From Tolypothrix sp. NIES-4075 (lineage in GTDB: Bacteria > Cyanobacteriota > Cyanobacteriia > Cyanobacteriales > Nostocaceae), in the NCBI RefSeq assembly GCF_002218085.1, contig NZ_BDUC01000002.1:961344-1025343 (forward strand): DNA of 64,000 nt, given 5' to 3'. Below the pieces are notes generated by a model. The model did no database searches, was not told where the DNA came from, and was given only the letters and a program-made list of their open reading frames with translations. Of this stretch, positions 1-8,156 are shown one piece after another. The position numbers were made by a program, and so were the translations under genes. Within the stretch, counting starts at the first letter, position 1. Every line of letters begins with the position of its first letter.

Positions 1-327
1 TTCGCGGGCATATTGTACCATTGGAGCAAACTTTACAGTTTTATTGCATTGGGAACAAGGCAAAGGTGTAATACCGGCGCTGTAACCAGATACGAGATAA
101 TCAACAATGTTGGTTTGAAAGACTTCGCGAATATCAACAACTTGATGGGGAATACCCAATTGTTCACAGATATAAGCCGCGTCGATCATACCCTCAGAAC
201 AGCACTGACCTTTGCCTTTCATCAGCCAAAGAGTCAAACCAACAACTTCATAGCCTTGATTGTGCAGGATAGCAGCAGCAGTAGAACTGTCAACGCCACC
301 AGAAAGACCAACGACGACTTTTTTCAT
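1..327 (-). CDS. mnmA: tRNA-specific 2-thiouridylase MnmA (5' part, cut by window edge)
   Basis: N-terminal 109 residues of the enzyme that makes 2-thiouridine at the wobble position of tRNA Lys, Glu and Gln in the cytoplasm. Read on the minus strand, the protein opens with MKKVVVGLSGGVDSS, the ATP-pyrophosphatase P-loop (SGGVDSS) of the family. It continues with GLTLWLMKG, the cysteine pair QCCSEG and the motif PLPCSQCNKTVKF, which is typical of MnmA. The start is the ATG at 325-327; the frame stays open to base 1, so the rest lies outside the window. Family assignment is firm. Only the catalytic N-terminal part can be judged. Confidence 0.93.
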   Translation of the reverse strand, partial: MKKVVVGLSGGVDSSTAAAILHNQGYEVVGLTLWLMKGKGQCCSEGMIDAAYICEQLGIPHQVVDIREVFQTNIVDYLVSGYSAGITPLPCSQCNKTVKFAPMVQYARE

Positions 328-438
328 ATCCGTAAATCGAGCTTAGGCAACTTATTCTAAGCTAACACTATGTATTTACTACAACGGTTAAGTGATTAGT
401 TCCTGTAAAAAAATTATCTGTAAATATTGACAAAACTT

Positions 439-1356
439 ATGTTAAGTGCAATACCGAGTCAATTACATGAAGGCAGTAGAGACGCGATAACCCTTGTCTG
501 TACAGAAGGCAGAAGGCAAGAATCTTCTTTCGTGCTTGGGCTACTTTCCTTAATTGCCCTACTTACCCTACTGTTTTACTCTAAACCAGCACAAGCGCAA
601 ATCAACACTGACGGTGTTTTACTTGCTCAAGCTTTACCACCACCACCGCCAACCTTGCAACTGAATCCCTCAAATCAGCAGCCATTACCGCAACTTGAAC
701 AGACGCAACAATATGACAACAATTCTCAAATTATCAACCAAACAACTCCACCATTACAATTAGAGTATGACAATCAATACCAAAATCAAAATCAATACCA
801 ATATCAAAACAACCAGAACTTTAGTAGATACGTGGTTTTTGTCGATAATAGTAATTCTGGACTACTGCAACAAGTACGTCGAGTTGAACCCACAGCTTTA
901 TTAAGACGATATCAAGGACGTTCTGTAATCCAAGCTGGAACCTTTAGTAAACCAGATAATGCTCAACGGCGTTTAAGAGAACTGGCAGACAATGGGATAA
1001 ATGGAGTACGGATTGTCAGTTTATCTAACGGACAGGAAATACCAGGAGGCTATTCTGGAGGCTATTCTGGAGGTTATTCAGGAGGCTATTCAGGAGGTTA
1101 TTCAGGAGGATATTCTGGAAATAATAGAAGTAACTATTACTATGTAGCGATTCCGGCGCGATCGCAAGATTTACCAATAATTGAAGATAAAATTAGACGC
1201 AACATCGGACAAAGTGCCGCAGTATTGCCAAGAAACCAACCACGAGGTCCACATATAGCAGTTGGACCTTTTATTCAACGCGCACAAGCAGAACAATGGA
1301 ACACTTATCTGCGAAATTTAGGCTTCGGTAATGCTAGGGTTTATTACGGAAAATAA
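439..1356 (+). CDS. secreted SPOR-like repeat protein
   Basis: About 305 residues. A hydrophobic segment (residues 31-45) ending in KPAQAQ looks like a signal peptide or anchor. A Pro/Gln/Asn-rich linker follows, then two similar segments: one around YVVFVDNSN...VIQAGTFSKPDNAQRRLRELADNGI, the other around YYYVAIPARSQ...HIAVGPFIQRAQAEQWNTYLRNLGF. These resemble paired SPOR-type (peptidoglycan-binding) folds, separated by six copies of a five-residue Gly-Gly-Tyr-Ser-Gly-type unit (about 1046-1117). Family knowledge: SPOR domains bind denuded glycan strands; the role here is inferred. The ATG at 439 is preferred to the in-frame TTG at 427. The first ~30 residues include translated copies of a dispersed gtagagacgcgat-type repeat, so the native start may lie further in. 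Confidence 0.7.
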   Translation: MLSAIPSQLHEGSRDAITLVCTEGRRQESSFVLGLLSLIALLTLLFYSKPAQAQINTDGVLLAQALPPPPPTLQLNPSNQQPLPQLEQTQQYDNNSQIINQTTPPLQLEYDNQYQNQNQYQYQNNQNFSRYVVFVDNSNSGLLQQVRRVEPTALLRRYQGRSVIQAGTFSKPDNAQRRLRELADNGINGVRIVSLSNGQEIPGGYSGGYSGGYSGGYSGGYSGGYSGNNRSNYYYVAIPARSQDLPIIEDKIRRNIGQSAAVLPRNQPRGPHIAVGPFIQRAQAEQWNTYLRNLGFGNARVYYGK

Positions 1357-1363
1357 GTACAAG

Positions 1364-1500
1364 TAAAGTTAAGAGTTAAAAGTGAGGAGTAAGGAATTAA
1401 AATTCCCAACTTCTAACTTTTGTACAGACGCGATGTTCCTTGTGTCTCTACAACTTTGCACCTCCTAACTTCTAACTCCCAACTCCTAACTCATAACTAA
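1364..1500 (+). repeat. heptamer-type short repeats in inverted orientation
   Basis: Copies of a roughly 7-base unit (agttaag, agttaaa, then aacttct, aactccc, aactcct) occur first in one orientation and then in the other, around a tacagacgcgat...gtctctaca core. The segment could fold into a long imperfect hairpin. It fills the whole gap to the next gene and may act as a terminator. It looks like the short tandem repeat families common in heterocystous cyanobacteria. Confidence 0.55.
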
Positions 1501-1502
1501 TA

Positions 1503-3110
1503 ATGGCTCGGCAAGAAGAAATTTCCCAAATAATAGTTACTGCACAGCAAATGCGCGATATTGAAGCGCGGATCTTTGCGGCTGGAATGCCTGTAGCAGC
1601 TTTAATGGAAAAAGTCGCGGGATTAATTGCCCGTAGAATTCAGGATATCTACCCAAATGTAAGACAAGGGGACAGGGGGACAGGGGGACAGGGGAAAGAT
1701 AAAGTAAAGCGTGTGGGTATTCTTGTCGGTCCGGGTCATAATGGTGGAGATGCTTTGGTTGTGGCTCGTGAGTTGCACTTTTGCGGCTATGATATCAAGA
1801 TATATTCTTCTTTTTCTAAGCTGAAAGAATTAACTTCGCAACATTTGCAGTACGCTCAGAGTCTGGGTATCCCCTGTTATGAATCGATAGAGCAACTGTC
1901 AGATTGCGATTTGTTGATTGATGGGTTGTTTGGATTTGGTTTACAAAGAACGTTACAAGATGCGATCGCTAATACTATAAATCAAATTAATTCTTGGTCT
2001 AAACTAATCGTCAGTATTGATTTACCTTCGGGGTTGCACACAGATACAGGTGAGGTGTTGGGGACTGCAATTAGCGCTACACAGACGTTTTGCTTGGGTT
2101 TGTGGAAGCTGGGTTTATTGCAAGACCATGCTTTAGAATATGTTGGCAAAGCTGAATTAATCGACTTTGATATCCCTTTGGCTGATGTGCAAGCTGTTGT
2201 GGGAACAAACAGAATTCACCGCATCACTCAAACCACTGCACTTTCAACTTTACCGCTACCGCGTCCCGCCGTCACCCACAAATATAAGGAAGGTCATTTA
2301 CTGCTGATTTGTGGTTCGCGTCGCTATTCTGGAGGTGCAATTTTAAGCGGTTTGGGTGCGAGGGTAAGTGGTGTAGGAATGCTTTCTATCGCTGTACCCG
2401 AATCTCTAAAACCGCTTTTGGTGGCACAATTACCAGAAGCACTAATTATCGGTTGTCCGGAAACTCAAACTGGTGCGATCGCTTCAAAGCAGTTACCAGA
2501 AAACACAGATTTGAGTTCTTTTGATGCGATCGCCTGCGGTCCCGGTTTGACACGCGATGCCACACCGATTGTACAACAAGTTTTGGAAAGCGATCGCCCT
2601 TTAATTCTCGATGCTGATGGCTTAAATATCCTCGCGCAAATGGGAACTATTCCCACTTTACATAAACGAAAAGCAGTCACAATTCTTACTCCTCATGCTG
2701 GTGAATTCAAGCGATTGTTTCCCGATATCTCCGATCCGATGAAAGACAGAGTGCGTGCCGTGCGCGAAGCTGCCCTGCATTGTGGGGCGATAGTATTATT
2801 AAAAGGAGCGAGAACAGCGATCGCTAACTCCCAAAATTCAGTCTGGATTAATCCCGAAAGCACTCCAGCTTTAGCCCGTGGTGGTAGCGGTGATGTCTTA
2901 ACTGGGGTACTTGGTGGACTCTTAGCGCAAGCTAAATCTAAGGATATTTCTGTAGAGGAGATTGTCGCAACTGCTGCTTGGTGGCATTCGCAAGCGGGTA
3001 TTTTAGCGGCTGGTGAGCGCACAGAATTGGGAGTTGATGCTTTTACGCTCACTAATTATTTTATACCTGTTTTGGCATCAGTTGAAAAACTATTTCCACA
3101 CTCAAGATGA
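1503..3110 (+). CDS. nnr: bifunctional NAD(P)H-hydrate epimerase / ADP-dependent dehydratase
   Basis: 535 residues, the usual length for the fused enzyme that repairs damaged NADHX and NADPHX. The N-terminal half is the epimerase (YjeF_N): VGPGHNGGDALVVAR, the loop DGLFGFGLQR and SIDLPSGLHTDTGEV. The C-terminal half is the ribokinase-like dehydratase: HKYKEGHLLLICGSRRYSGG, ILDADGLNIL, TPHAGEFKRLF, LLKGARTAIA and the ATP/ADP site ARGGSGDVLTGVLGGLLAQ. A Gly/Arg/Asp-rich insertion near residues 56-67 comes from a run of gggacag repeats (about 1667-1696) and is absent from typical homologues. It lies in the variable loop before the NADPHX motif, so activity is probably kept. Confidence 0.93.
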   Translation: MARQEEISQIIVTAQQMRDIEARIFAAGMPVAALMEKVAGLIARRIQDIYPNVRQGDRGTGGQGKDKVKRVGILVGPGHNGGDALVVARELHFCGYDIKIYSSFSKLKELTSQHLQYAQSLGIPCYESIEQLSDCDLLIDGLFGFGLQRTLQDAIANTINQINSWSKLIVSIDLPSGLHTDTGEVLGTAISATQTFCLGLWKLGLLQDHALEYVGKAELIDFDIPLADVQAVVGTNRIHRITQTTALSTLPLPRPAVTHKYKEGHLLLICGSRRYSGGAILSGLGARVSGVGMLSIAVPESLKPLLVAQLPEALIIGCPETQTGAIASKQLPENTDLSSFDAIACGPGLTRDATPIVQQVLESDRPLILDADGLNILAQMGTIPTLHKRKAVTILTPHAGEFKRLFPDISDPMKDRVRAVREAALHCGAIVLLKGARTAIANSQNSVWINPESTPALARGGSGDVLTGVLGGLLAQAKSKDISVEEIVATAAWWHSQAGILAAGERTELGVDAFTLTNYFIPVLASVEKLFPHSR

Positions 3111-3165
3111 TGCTCGCGGCGACGCAAAGAAGGCAAAAATCTTTGTGTAATCTTATCCAGGCGTT

Positions 3166-3696
3166 TCAGCCTTTAGTTTGTGGCTCTAAATACTGACGCA
3201 CTCCCTGACTCATTTGCAACAAGTTGGGTTGAATATTTTTGCCCAGGAAATCTTCGACCAGAAGCGCAACTTGATTTGTCAGGAACCCTGGTACTCCTTT
3301 GATTTGCTTGGGATCAATCGTTAGTTCGCCACGGTTCTCAATTAAAGTAGTATTGCCGTTTTCAATAAAGCGATTCTTCCCAGCACAGTGAACTGCTTCA
3401 GTAAAAGCTTGGGTTTCGATACGCCAGGAAACCGTAAACTCTGACTCGTTCCATGTGGTATACTCTCTCCACGTCAGCATGTTTTCGCTGAGTACAGCCC
3501 TTGCTGCCACTGGAATATCACCGCCACCTCGCCACTGGTTGACGCAGTAAATTTGTCCAGCCTCTTGCCGACGTGACTCAACTTTGATGTAGCGCACGTT
3601 TGGCATGTAAGGAACAAGCTCAATTAACTTGTCCCGGTAAGTGGCATAAACTAAGGAGCGTGGGAAAGGAATGCGGGTATCAATAGATATGTTCAT
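3166..3696 (-). CDS. SRPBCC / polyketide cyclase-type START-fold protein
   Basis: 176 residues beginning MNISIDTRIPFPRSLVYATY, typical of the cyclase/dehydrase (COQ10-like) branch of SRPBCC proteins, which bind hydrophobic ligands in a helix-grip pocket. The ATG at 3694-3696 is chosen because it has a purine-rich site (agaaaga) upstream and starts at the conserved first strand. A longer reading frame to 3759 would translate a palindromic repeat and is rejected. No catalytic residues can be assigned and the substrate is unknown. It stands alone, converging with nnr from the left. Confidence 0.72.
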   Translation of the reverse strand: MNISIDTRIPFPRSLVYATYRDKLIELVPYMPNVRYIKVESRRQEAGQIYCVNQWRGGGDIPVAARAVLSENMLTWREYTTWNESEFTVSWRIETQAFTEAVHCAGKNRFIENGNTTLIENRGELTIDPKQIKGVPGFLTNQVALLVEDFLGKNIQPNLLQMSQGVRQYLEPQTKG

Positions 3697-4020
3697 CGTT
3701 CTTTCTATAAGATACCCCACCCACGGGCGAAGCAAGGTGGGGAAGGATAGGTGCAACACGAAGTGCCATAAGAGAGTGGAACCTCACAAAATTCCCAGGC
3801 TAGTATCCAAAGCCTGTGTCCGCCGGAAAGGGCATTGTGAGTAATTATAGTGTCTCACAGCTAGAAGGATAACGGCTGAACCTGAGTAGTAGTTACACTT
3901 GCGTAAGTCCCGAATTTGTTTAAATTAGGTTAACAAAAGGTTATGTGTCTTTAGCTACTGCTTTATAATTCTCCTCAACTACTGTTTTCCGCCCAAGATA
4001 CCGCAGTTTCAGAGGAAAAA
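3697..4020 (-). other. gene-free interval with a structured, IS-end-like segment
   Basis: No gene is seen. The first ~150 bases are structured. A 7-bp stem (ccccacc at 3715-3721 with ggtgggg at 3736-3742) encloses a 14-base loop. Next to it, read on the minus strand, lies a short GGCAC-UUC-GUGUU hairpin. This arrangement resembles the structured right ends and guide-RNA tails left by IS200/IS605 TnpB elements, but no tnpB is present, so that identity is only a guess. A stray ttgcgtaagtcc motif lies near 3900; it matches terminal repeats of the small MITE at 5186-5336. Confidence 0.35.
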
Positions 4021-4023
4021 TTG

Positions 4024-4677
4024 ATGAACCAGTGGCAAAGTCTTCCTAAATCAAAGAGACACTTAATCAAATTAGTTCAAACTTATACTCTTAAAGCTTT
4101 GCAGGCTGTAAGAAAGTGGTGCATACAACCAATACGAAGTTGGTCGCACAGGCATTCTTCATGGGGCTTGATGTGCCTATTTTTAGTCGGAGTTAGCTTG
4201 AGTGTAATGATGACAGCCTGCTCCTCACGCAATGCAGATAACGCCGGTAATGGTGCAACTTCCAAAAGTGATGTAACCCTAACGTTTGTTTCCTACTCGG
4301 TTACTAACGCAGCATACCAGCAGATCATTCCCAAATTTATAGAGAAGTGGAAGAAAGAACATAATCAAAACATCACATTTAATCAGAGCTATGATGGCTC
4401 TGGTTCCCAGACCCTTGCCGTAATTGACGGTAAGGAAGCTGATGTGGTACACCTGTCACTTGCCCTTGATATTAATAAAATTGTTGAGGCAGGTTTTATT
4501 CAACCAGGTTGGGAAAAAGAAGCGCCTAATGATGCAATTGTTACCAAATCTCTAAACGCGATCGCTTTGCACTCCTCTAACCTATTGCTACTCACACGCT
4601 ACACTATCTCCTTGATGACTCCGGTTTTGATGTCGGCTTTAAAAATATCCATGCGACAAAGAAAGTTGCCGCTGTAA
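4024..4677 (+). pseudogene. 3'-truncated sulfate ABC transporter substrate-binding protein
   Basis: The start looks healthy: a lipoprotein-like signal (VGVSLSVMMTACSS), then VTLTFVSYSVTNAAYQQIIPKF, FNQSYDGSGSQTLAVIDG, EADVVHLSLALD and GFIQPGWEKEAPNDAIVTKS, all characteristic of SbpA/CysP-type periplasmic sulfate-binding proteins. Homology stops abruptly near base 4560 at a HIP1-type cgatcgc. The last ~35 residues are unrelated and the frame closes at 217 residues against the usual ~340. A gene for a small membrane protein on the other strand overlaps this tail. No cysT/cysW/cysA permease genes adjoin, so this is read as a decayed copy rather than a working transporter part. Confidence 0.75.
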
Positions 4678-4837
4678 ATAGTTGCGTTAGATCCAAAGCA
4701 GATAAATACCCATCAGAAAAAGAAGCAATACTGCGATCGGTTATACCAAATACCCACGATGAAATACCAAACAGCCAAATCCCATTCTTGAGACTTCCTA
4801 CAAATTGCTTAGAGTCTGGTGATTGTTCGTTATTCAT
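4604..4837 (-). CDS. small two-helix membrane protein, unknown function
   Basis: 77 residues from an ATG with an AGGAAAT ribosome-binding site; an upstream in-frame ATG at 4885 lacks such a site and would add 16 residues. Two hydrophobic stretches are visible (GIWLFGISSWVFGI and LFTAATFFVAWIFL), followed by a charged tail. I do not recognise the family. Its last ~24 codons overlap, antisense, the nonsense tail of the sulfate-binding pseudogene, so the deletion that truncated that gene probably joined it to this one's 3' end. It may itself be shortened. Confidence 0.4.
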   Translation of the reverse strand: MNNEQSPDSKQFVGSLKNGIWLFGISSWVFGITDRSIASFSDGYLSALDLTQLFTAATFFVAWIFLKPTSKPESSRR

Positions 4838-5086
4838 AATTTCCTGCTTTATTGATGAATCAGATGTTTGAGTAGAAATTTCCATATGTAATTTGTTTGT
4901 ATTTACTTTATATTAATAAATATTTTTTTAACTTGACTAAACTGCCAAAACGTAGATATGAAGATGCTTTTTGATTCGAGTCCTGAAATTCTATACAGGG
5001 TAGTCATGCATTTTTGTTACAAATACGACCAAAATATATAAAAAAATTAACATTTCGTAAAAGTAACTCTTTGGATAGATATTTGG

Positions 5087-5413
5087 GAATGGGGAATGGG
5101 GGATGGGTAATCGGTAATGGGGAATCGGTAATGGGGAATGGGGGATGGGTAATCGGTAATGGGGAATCGGTAATGGGGAATCGGTTAGGACTTAGGCAAG
5201 CGTCACAATATAAGGTCAACTGGCACATATATTTTGATTTGAGGTTAATGCTTGTAAGTATTGATTTATAAACGTTAGAGCAAAAGTAACTCAATGTGAC
5301 AGTTTGAAAATAAATGTGCCAGTTGCGTAAGTCCTGTCGGTAATGGGGAATCGGTAATGGGGAATCGGTAACGATCAATTACCAATTACCAATTACCCAT
5401 TACCCATTCCCAA
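5087..5413 (+). repeat. G-rich ggggaatggg / ggtaatcggtaat repeat array
   Basis: Dense imperfect repeats of ggtaatgggg and ggaatcggtaat fill 5087-5186 and 5337-5375. The complementary form (aattaccaattacccattaccc) runs from about 5376 to 5413, so the right part can fold back on itself. Related arrays recur near 8063, 13200, 20620, 29275 and 63390. The rest of the 4838-5497 gap is AT-rich with no gene; overlapping reading frames on both strands here are repeat artefacts. Confidence 0.8.
5186..5336 (+). mobile_element. MITE-like element (about 150 bp) inside the repeat array
   Basis: The left end reads taggacttaggcaa...aactggcacat and the right end atgtgccagttgcgtaagtcctg. They are inverted copies of one another with a few mismatches and one insertion. 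The flanks carry tcggt on both sides (5181-5185 and 5337-5341), compatible with a 5-bp target duplication, although tcggt is also part of the host repeat. There is no coding capacity. The terminal sequence acttacgcaa occurs alone elsewhere in the window (near 3900, 25464 and 36652), consistent with a dispersed family. Confidence 0.6.
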
Positions 5414-5497
5414 TCTTCTTTTATGCCCTTAGATACTGATTTTTTCGAGGCAGAATTTAGTTAAATCAAAGAATGGCGATACTATGTAAATTATTTA

Positions 5498-6442
5498 ATG
5501 ACTGCAATTGAGATAAACAATCTATCTAATACACCGCAGCAAAAAAGCGTTACACCTGAGTTAGGACTGGTATGTATCACCTTTTCTAAAGAGGTGCGTT
5601 TTCGGACGATGACGCGGACGCGATATTTGCAACTGACTCCAGAACAACGTGAAAGCGCTTTGAGAGAACTTTATCGAGATAACTTGCAGCGTCTAAATAC
5701 TGGCTTATCTTTTTGTCAAGAAAATCAGATTCGGCTTTATCGCATGTCGTGTGGTTTGTTTCCTCTAAGTGACATGGAGGACGAAATCGGCGCACATATA
5801 TTAGAAGAAATGAGTGCAGATTTAGCCAAAATCGGGCAAAAAGCGGCAAAATTGAAGATTAGAATCGTGCTGCATCCAGACCAATATGTAGTTCTCAGTT
5901 CTGATTCGCCGGATGTGGTAAAATCAAGTATCAAAATTCTGGAAGGACACGCGCACACGCTTGACTTGCTAGGGTTGCCACAATCCACATGGTCTTTGAT
6001 GAATATTCATGGTGGCAAATCTCAACGCGCAGATCAACTGGTGCGGGTAGTTTCGGAACTACCAGAAAACATCAAAAACCGCTTGACTTTTGAAAATGAC
6101 GAATACGCTTATAGCAGTGAGGAAATTTTAGAAGTGTGTCAGCGAAGTGGTGTGCCAATGGTATTTGATGCCCATCACCACATTTGCCATGAAAATTTAG
6201 ATAGCTACGATGACCCAAGTGTAGCATCGATGTTTTATGCAGCGCGAGAAACTTGGGCTAATCCAAAGTGGCAATTAGTGCATATTTCCAACGGTGAAAA
6301 CGCTTTTAAAGATAGAAAACACAGCGAATTGATTACCGATATGCCAAGTGTATATCGCGAAGCACCTTGGATAGAAATTGAAGCGAAACGCAAAGAAGAA
6401 GCGATCGCCCATTTGCGCTCTTGGTGGGTTATGGGAAAATAA
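5498..6442 (+). CDS. uvsE: UV damage endonuclease UvsE/UvdE
   Basis: 314 residues, close to the family length, with the TIM-barrel metal-site motifs in order: LGLVCITF at the N terminus, FCQENQIRLYRMSCGLFPL, IRIVLHPDQYVVLSS (His), MNIHGGKS (His), LTFENDEYAYS (Glu), VPMVFDAHHHICH (Asp and His) and QLVHISNGE. The family nicks DNA 5' of cyclobutane dimers and 6-4 photoproducts independently of UvrABC. An Hsp70-like gene begins 20 bases downstream on the same strand and is probably co-transcribed. Confidence 0.92.
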   Translation: MTAIEINNLSNTPQQKSVTPELGLVCITFSKEVRFRTMTRTRYLQLTPEQRESALRELYRDNLQRLNTGLSFCQENQIRLYRMSCGLFPLSDMEDEIGAHILEEMSADLAKIGQKAAKLKIRIVLHPDQYVVLSSDSPDVVKSSIKILEGHAHTLDLLGLPQSTWSLMNIHGGKSQRADQLVRVVSELPENIKNRLTFENDEYAYSSEEILEVCQRSGVPMVFDAHHHICHENLDSYDDPSVASMFYAARETWANPKWQLVHISNGENAFKDRKHSELITDMPSVYREAPWIEIEAKRKEEAIAHLRSWWVMGK

Positions 6443-6462
6443 TCTCAAATAAAGTAGTTAAT

Positions 6463-8061
6463 ATGGCGATCGCAATCGATTTTGGTACTAGCAACACAGT
6501 TATTGCTCGTTGGAATCCTGTAACCAACAGTGCAGAAACCCTTACTATACCAAGTTTGTCAGTTCAACAAAGTTTGAACCCACCATTAATTCCCAGCTTG
6601 GTTTACGTTGAAGATGCTTCTATTGGACAAATATTAGTCGGGCAACAAGTACGCGATCGCGGTTTTGATTTAAGTAGCGAACCGCGATTTTTTCGCAGCT
6701 TTAAACGCGGTATTGGTGCAGAAATTCAAGGTTTCTTACCTGAGCTTGATGGACAAAATATCACCTTTGAGCAAGTAGGGCAATGGTTTCTTTCTCAAGT
6801 AATTTCTGAATTAGCACCAATGCAAGGTGGGTTAGATTCTTTAATATTAACAGTGCCAGTAGATAGCTTTGAAGCTTATCGTCATTGGTTAGGAAAAGTT
6901 TGTCAAGCCCTTCCCGTCGAATCTGTGCGAATGTTAGATGAACCCACAGCCGCAGCTTTGGGTTATGGGATGGTAAACGAAGAAATTATTTTAGTAATTG
7001 ACTTTGGTGGCGGCACTTTAGATTTATCTTTGGTACAGTTAGATAAAAGCGTCCAAAAAACTCAAAAGCCAGTCGGATTTCTGTTGAAATGGGGTAATAA
7101 ATCTTTAGCCGAAGATTCAAAACAAAAAGTCAAAACTGCCCGCGTACTGGCGAAAGCAGGACAAAATTTAGGCGGTACTGATATTGATAATTGGTTGGTA
7201 GATTACTTTGCCAAAACTCAAGGATTAGCGGTAAGTCCTTTGACAACGCGATTAGCAGAAAGGATAAAAATTCAGCTTTCAACGCAAACTCAAGGAAGCG
7301 AAGTTTATTTCAATGATGAGACATTTGAAAGTTACGAATTGGAATTAAACCGTGATACTTTAGAAAATATTCTCAAAGAACACTCGTTTTTTGAGCTATT
7401 AGATGAATCGATGACGACACTGTTACAGCAAGCGCGACGTCAGGGAATAGAAATTGCCGATATAAATGCAGTGTTATTAGTTGGTGGAACAGTACAATTA
7501 CCAGCAGTGCAAACTTGGGTAAAGCAGTATTTTAGTGAAGATAAAATTCGTTGCGAACGTCCTTTTGAAGCGATCGCTCAAGGTGCTTTACAATTAGCCC
7601 AAGGTGTAGAAATCAAAGATTTTCTTTACCACAGCTATGGTATCCGCTATTGGGATCGACGCAACAAACGCCATAATTGGCATCCTATCATTAAAGAGGG
7701 GCAGCCTTACCCGATGAGTCAAGCTGTAGAATTAGTTTTAGGCGCTTCTCTAGAAAATCAGCCCAGCATAGAATTAATTATGGGGGAATTGGGAGCGGAA
7801 ACAGGCGGGACTGAAGTATTTTTTGATGGCGATCGCTTAATTACCCGCCGTCAAGATAACATACAAACAACCGTCCAACCCCTCAACGATAAAGACGGCG
7901 CCAGAACAATAGCCCAACTCACACCCCCAGGATATCCCGGAAGCGATCGCATCAAAATTCTTTTTCAAGTCGATCAACAGCGCTTCTTACGAATCACAGT
8001 TGAAGACTTATTTACAAATGAAACCCTCTTAGAAAATCAATTAGTAGCACAGTTGAGTTAA
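6463..8061 (+). CDS. Hsp70-family (DnaK-like) protein
   Basis: 532 residues, shorter than DnaK (~630). The actin-like ATPase half has phosphate-1 AIDFGTSNTVIARW, phosphate-2 ILVIDFGGGTLDLSLV and the adenosine motif AVLLVGGTVQLPAVQTWV. The ~140 C-terminal residues are a reduced, divergent substrate-binding part without the helical lid or an EEVD-like tail. A basic loop (about residues 195-230) interrupts the usual sequence just after phosphate-2. The ATG at 6463 is preferred because the conserved MAIAIDFGTS starts there; an upstream in-frame start overlaps the end of uvsE. This is a cyanobacterial Hsp70 paralogue, not the main DnaK, and its client is unknown. Confidence 0.85.
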   Translation: MAIAIDFGTSNTVIARWNPVTNSAETLTIPSLSVQQSLNPPLIPSLVYVEDASIGQILVGQQVRDRGFDLSSEPRFFRSFKRGIGAEIQGFLPELDGQNITFEQVGQWFLSQVISELAPMQGGLDSLILTVPVDSFEAYRHWLGKVCQALPVESVRMLDEPTAAALGYGMVNEEIILVIDFGGGTLDLSLVQLDKSVQKTQKPVGFLLKWGNKSLAEDSKQKVKTARVLAKAGQNLGGTDIDNWLVDYFAKTQGLAVSPLTTRLAERIKIQLSTQTQGSEVYFNDETFESYELELNRDTLENILKEHSFFELLDESMTTLLQQARRQGIEIADINAVLLVGGTVQLPAVQTWVKQYFSEDKIRCERPFEAIAQGALQLAQGVEIKDFLYHSYGIRYWDRRNKRHNWHPIIKEGQPYPMSQAVELVLGASLENQPSIELIMGELGAETGGTEVFFDGDRLITRRQDNIQTTVQPLNDKDGARTIAQLTPPGYPGSDRIKILFQVDQQRFLRITVEDLFTNETLLENQLVAQLS

Positions 8062-8062
8062 A

Positions 8063-8112
8063 GGTAATGGGGAATGGGTAATGGGGAATGGGGAATAGGT
8101 AATAGGTAAGAT
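8063..8112 (+). repeat. short ggggaatggg repeat tract
   Basis: Four imperfect copies of ggtaatgggg / ggaatggg directly after the Hsp70-like stop codon. The same family makes up the array at 5087-5413. Confidence 0.7.
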
Positions 8113-8156
8113 GAAAAAAGCAGATTTCCCCCTTGTCCCCTTGGGGAGCATCCCCT

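Noticed and set aside
13..360. 115-residue plus-strand frame at the left edge
   Set aside because: It is antisense to a clear MnmA N terminus with the SGGVDSS P-loop.
3697..3759. 21-residue N-terminal extension of the SRPBCC protein
   Set aside because: It would translate a palindromic leader; the conserved fold begins at the ATG at 3696.
5004..5378. Long frames on both strands through the G-rich repeat array
   Set aside because: Translated peptides are pure repeats (PLPIPHY/PFPI type), with no ribosome-binding site, and the MITE lies inside them.
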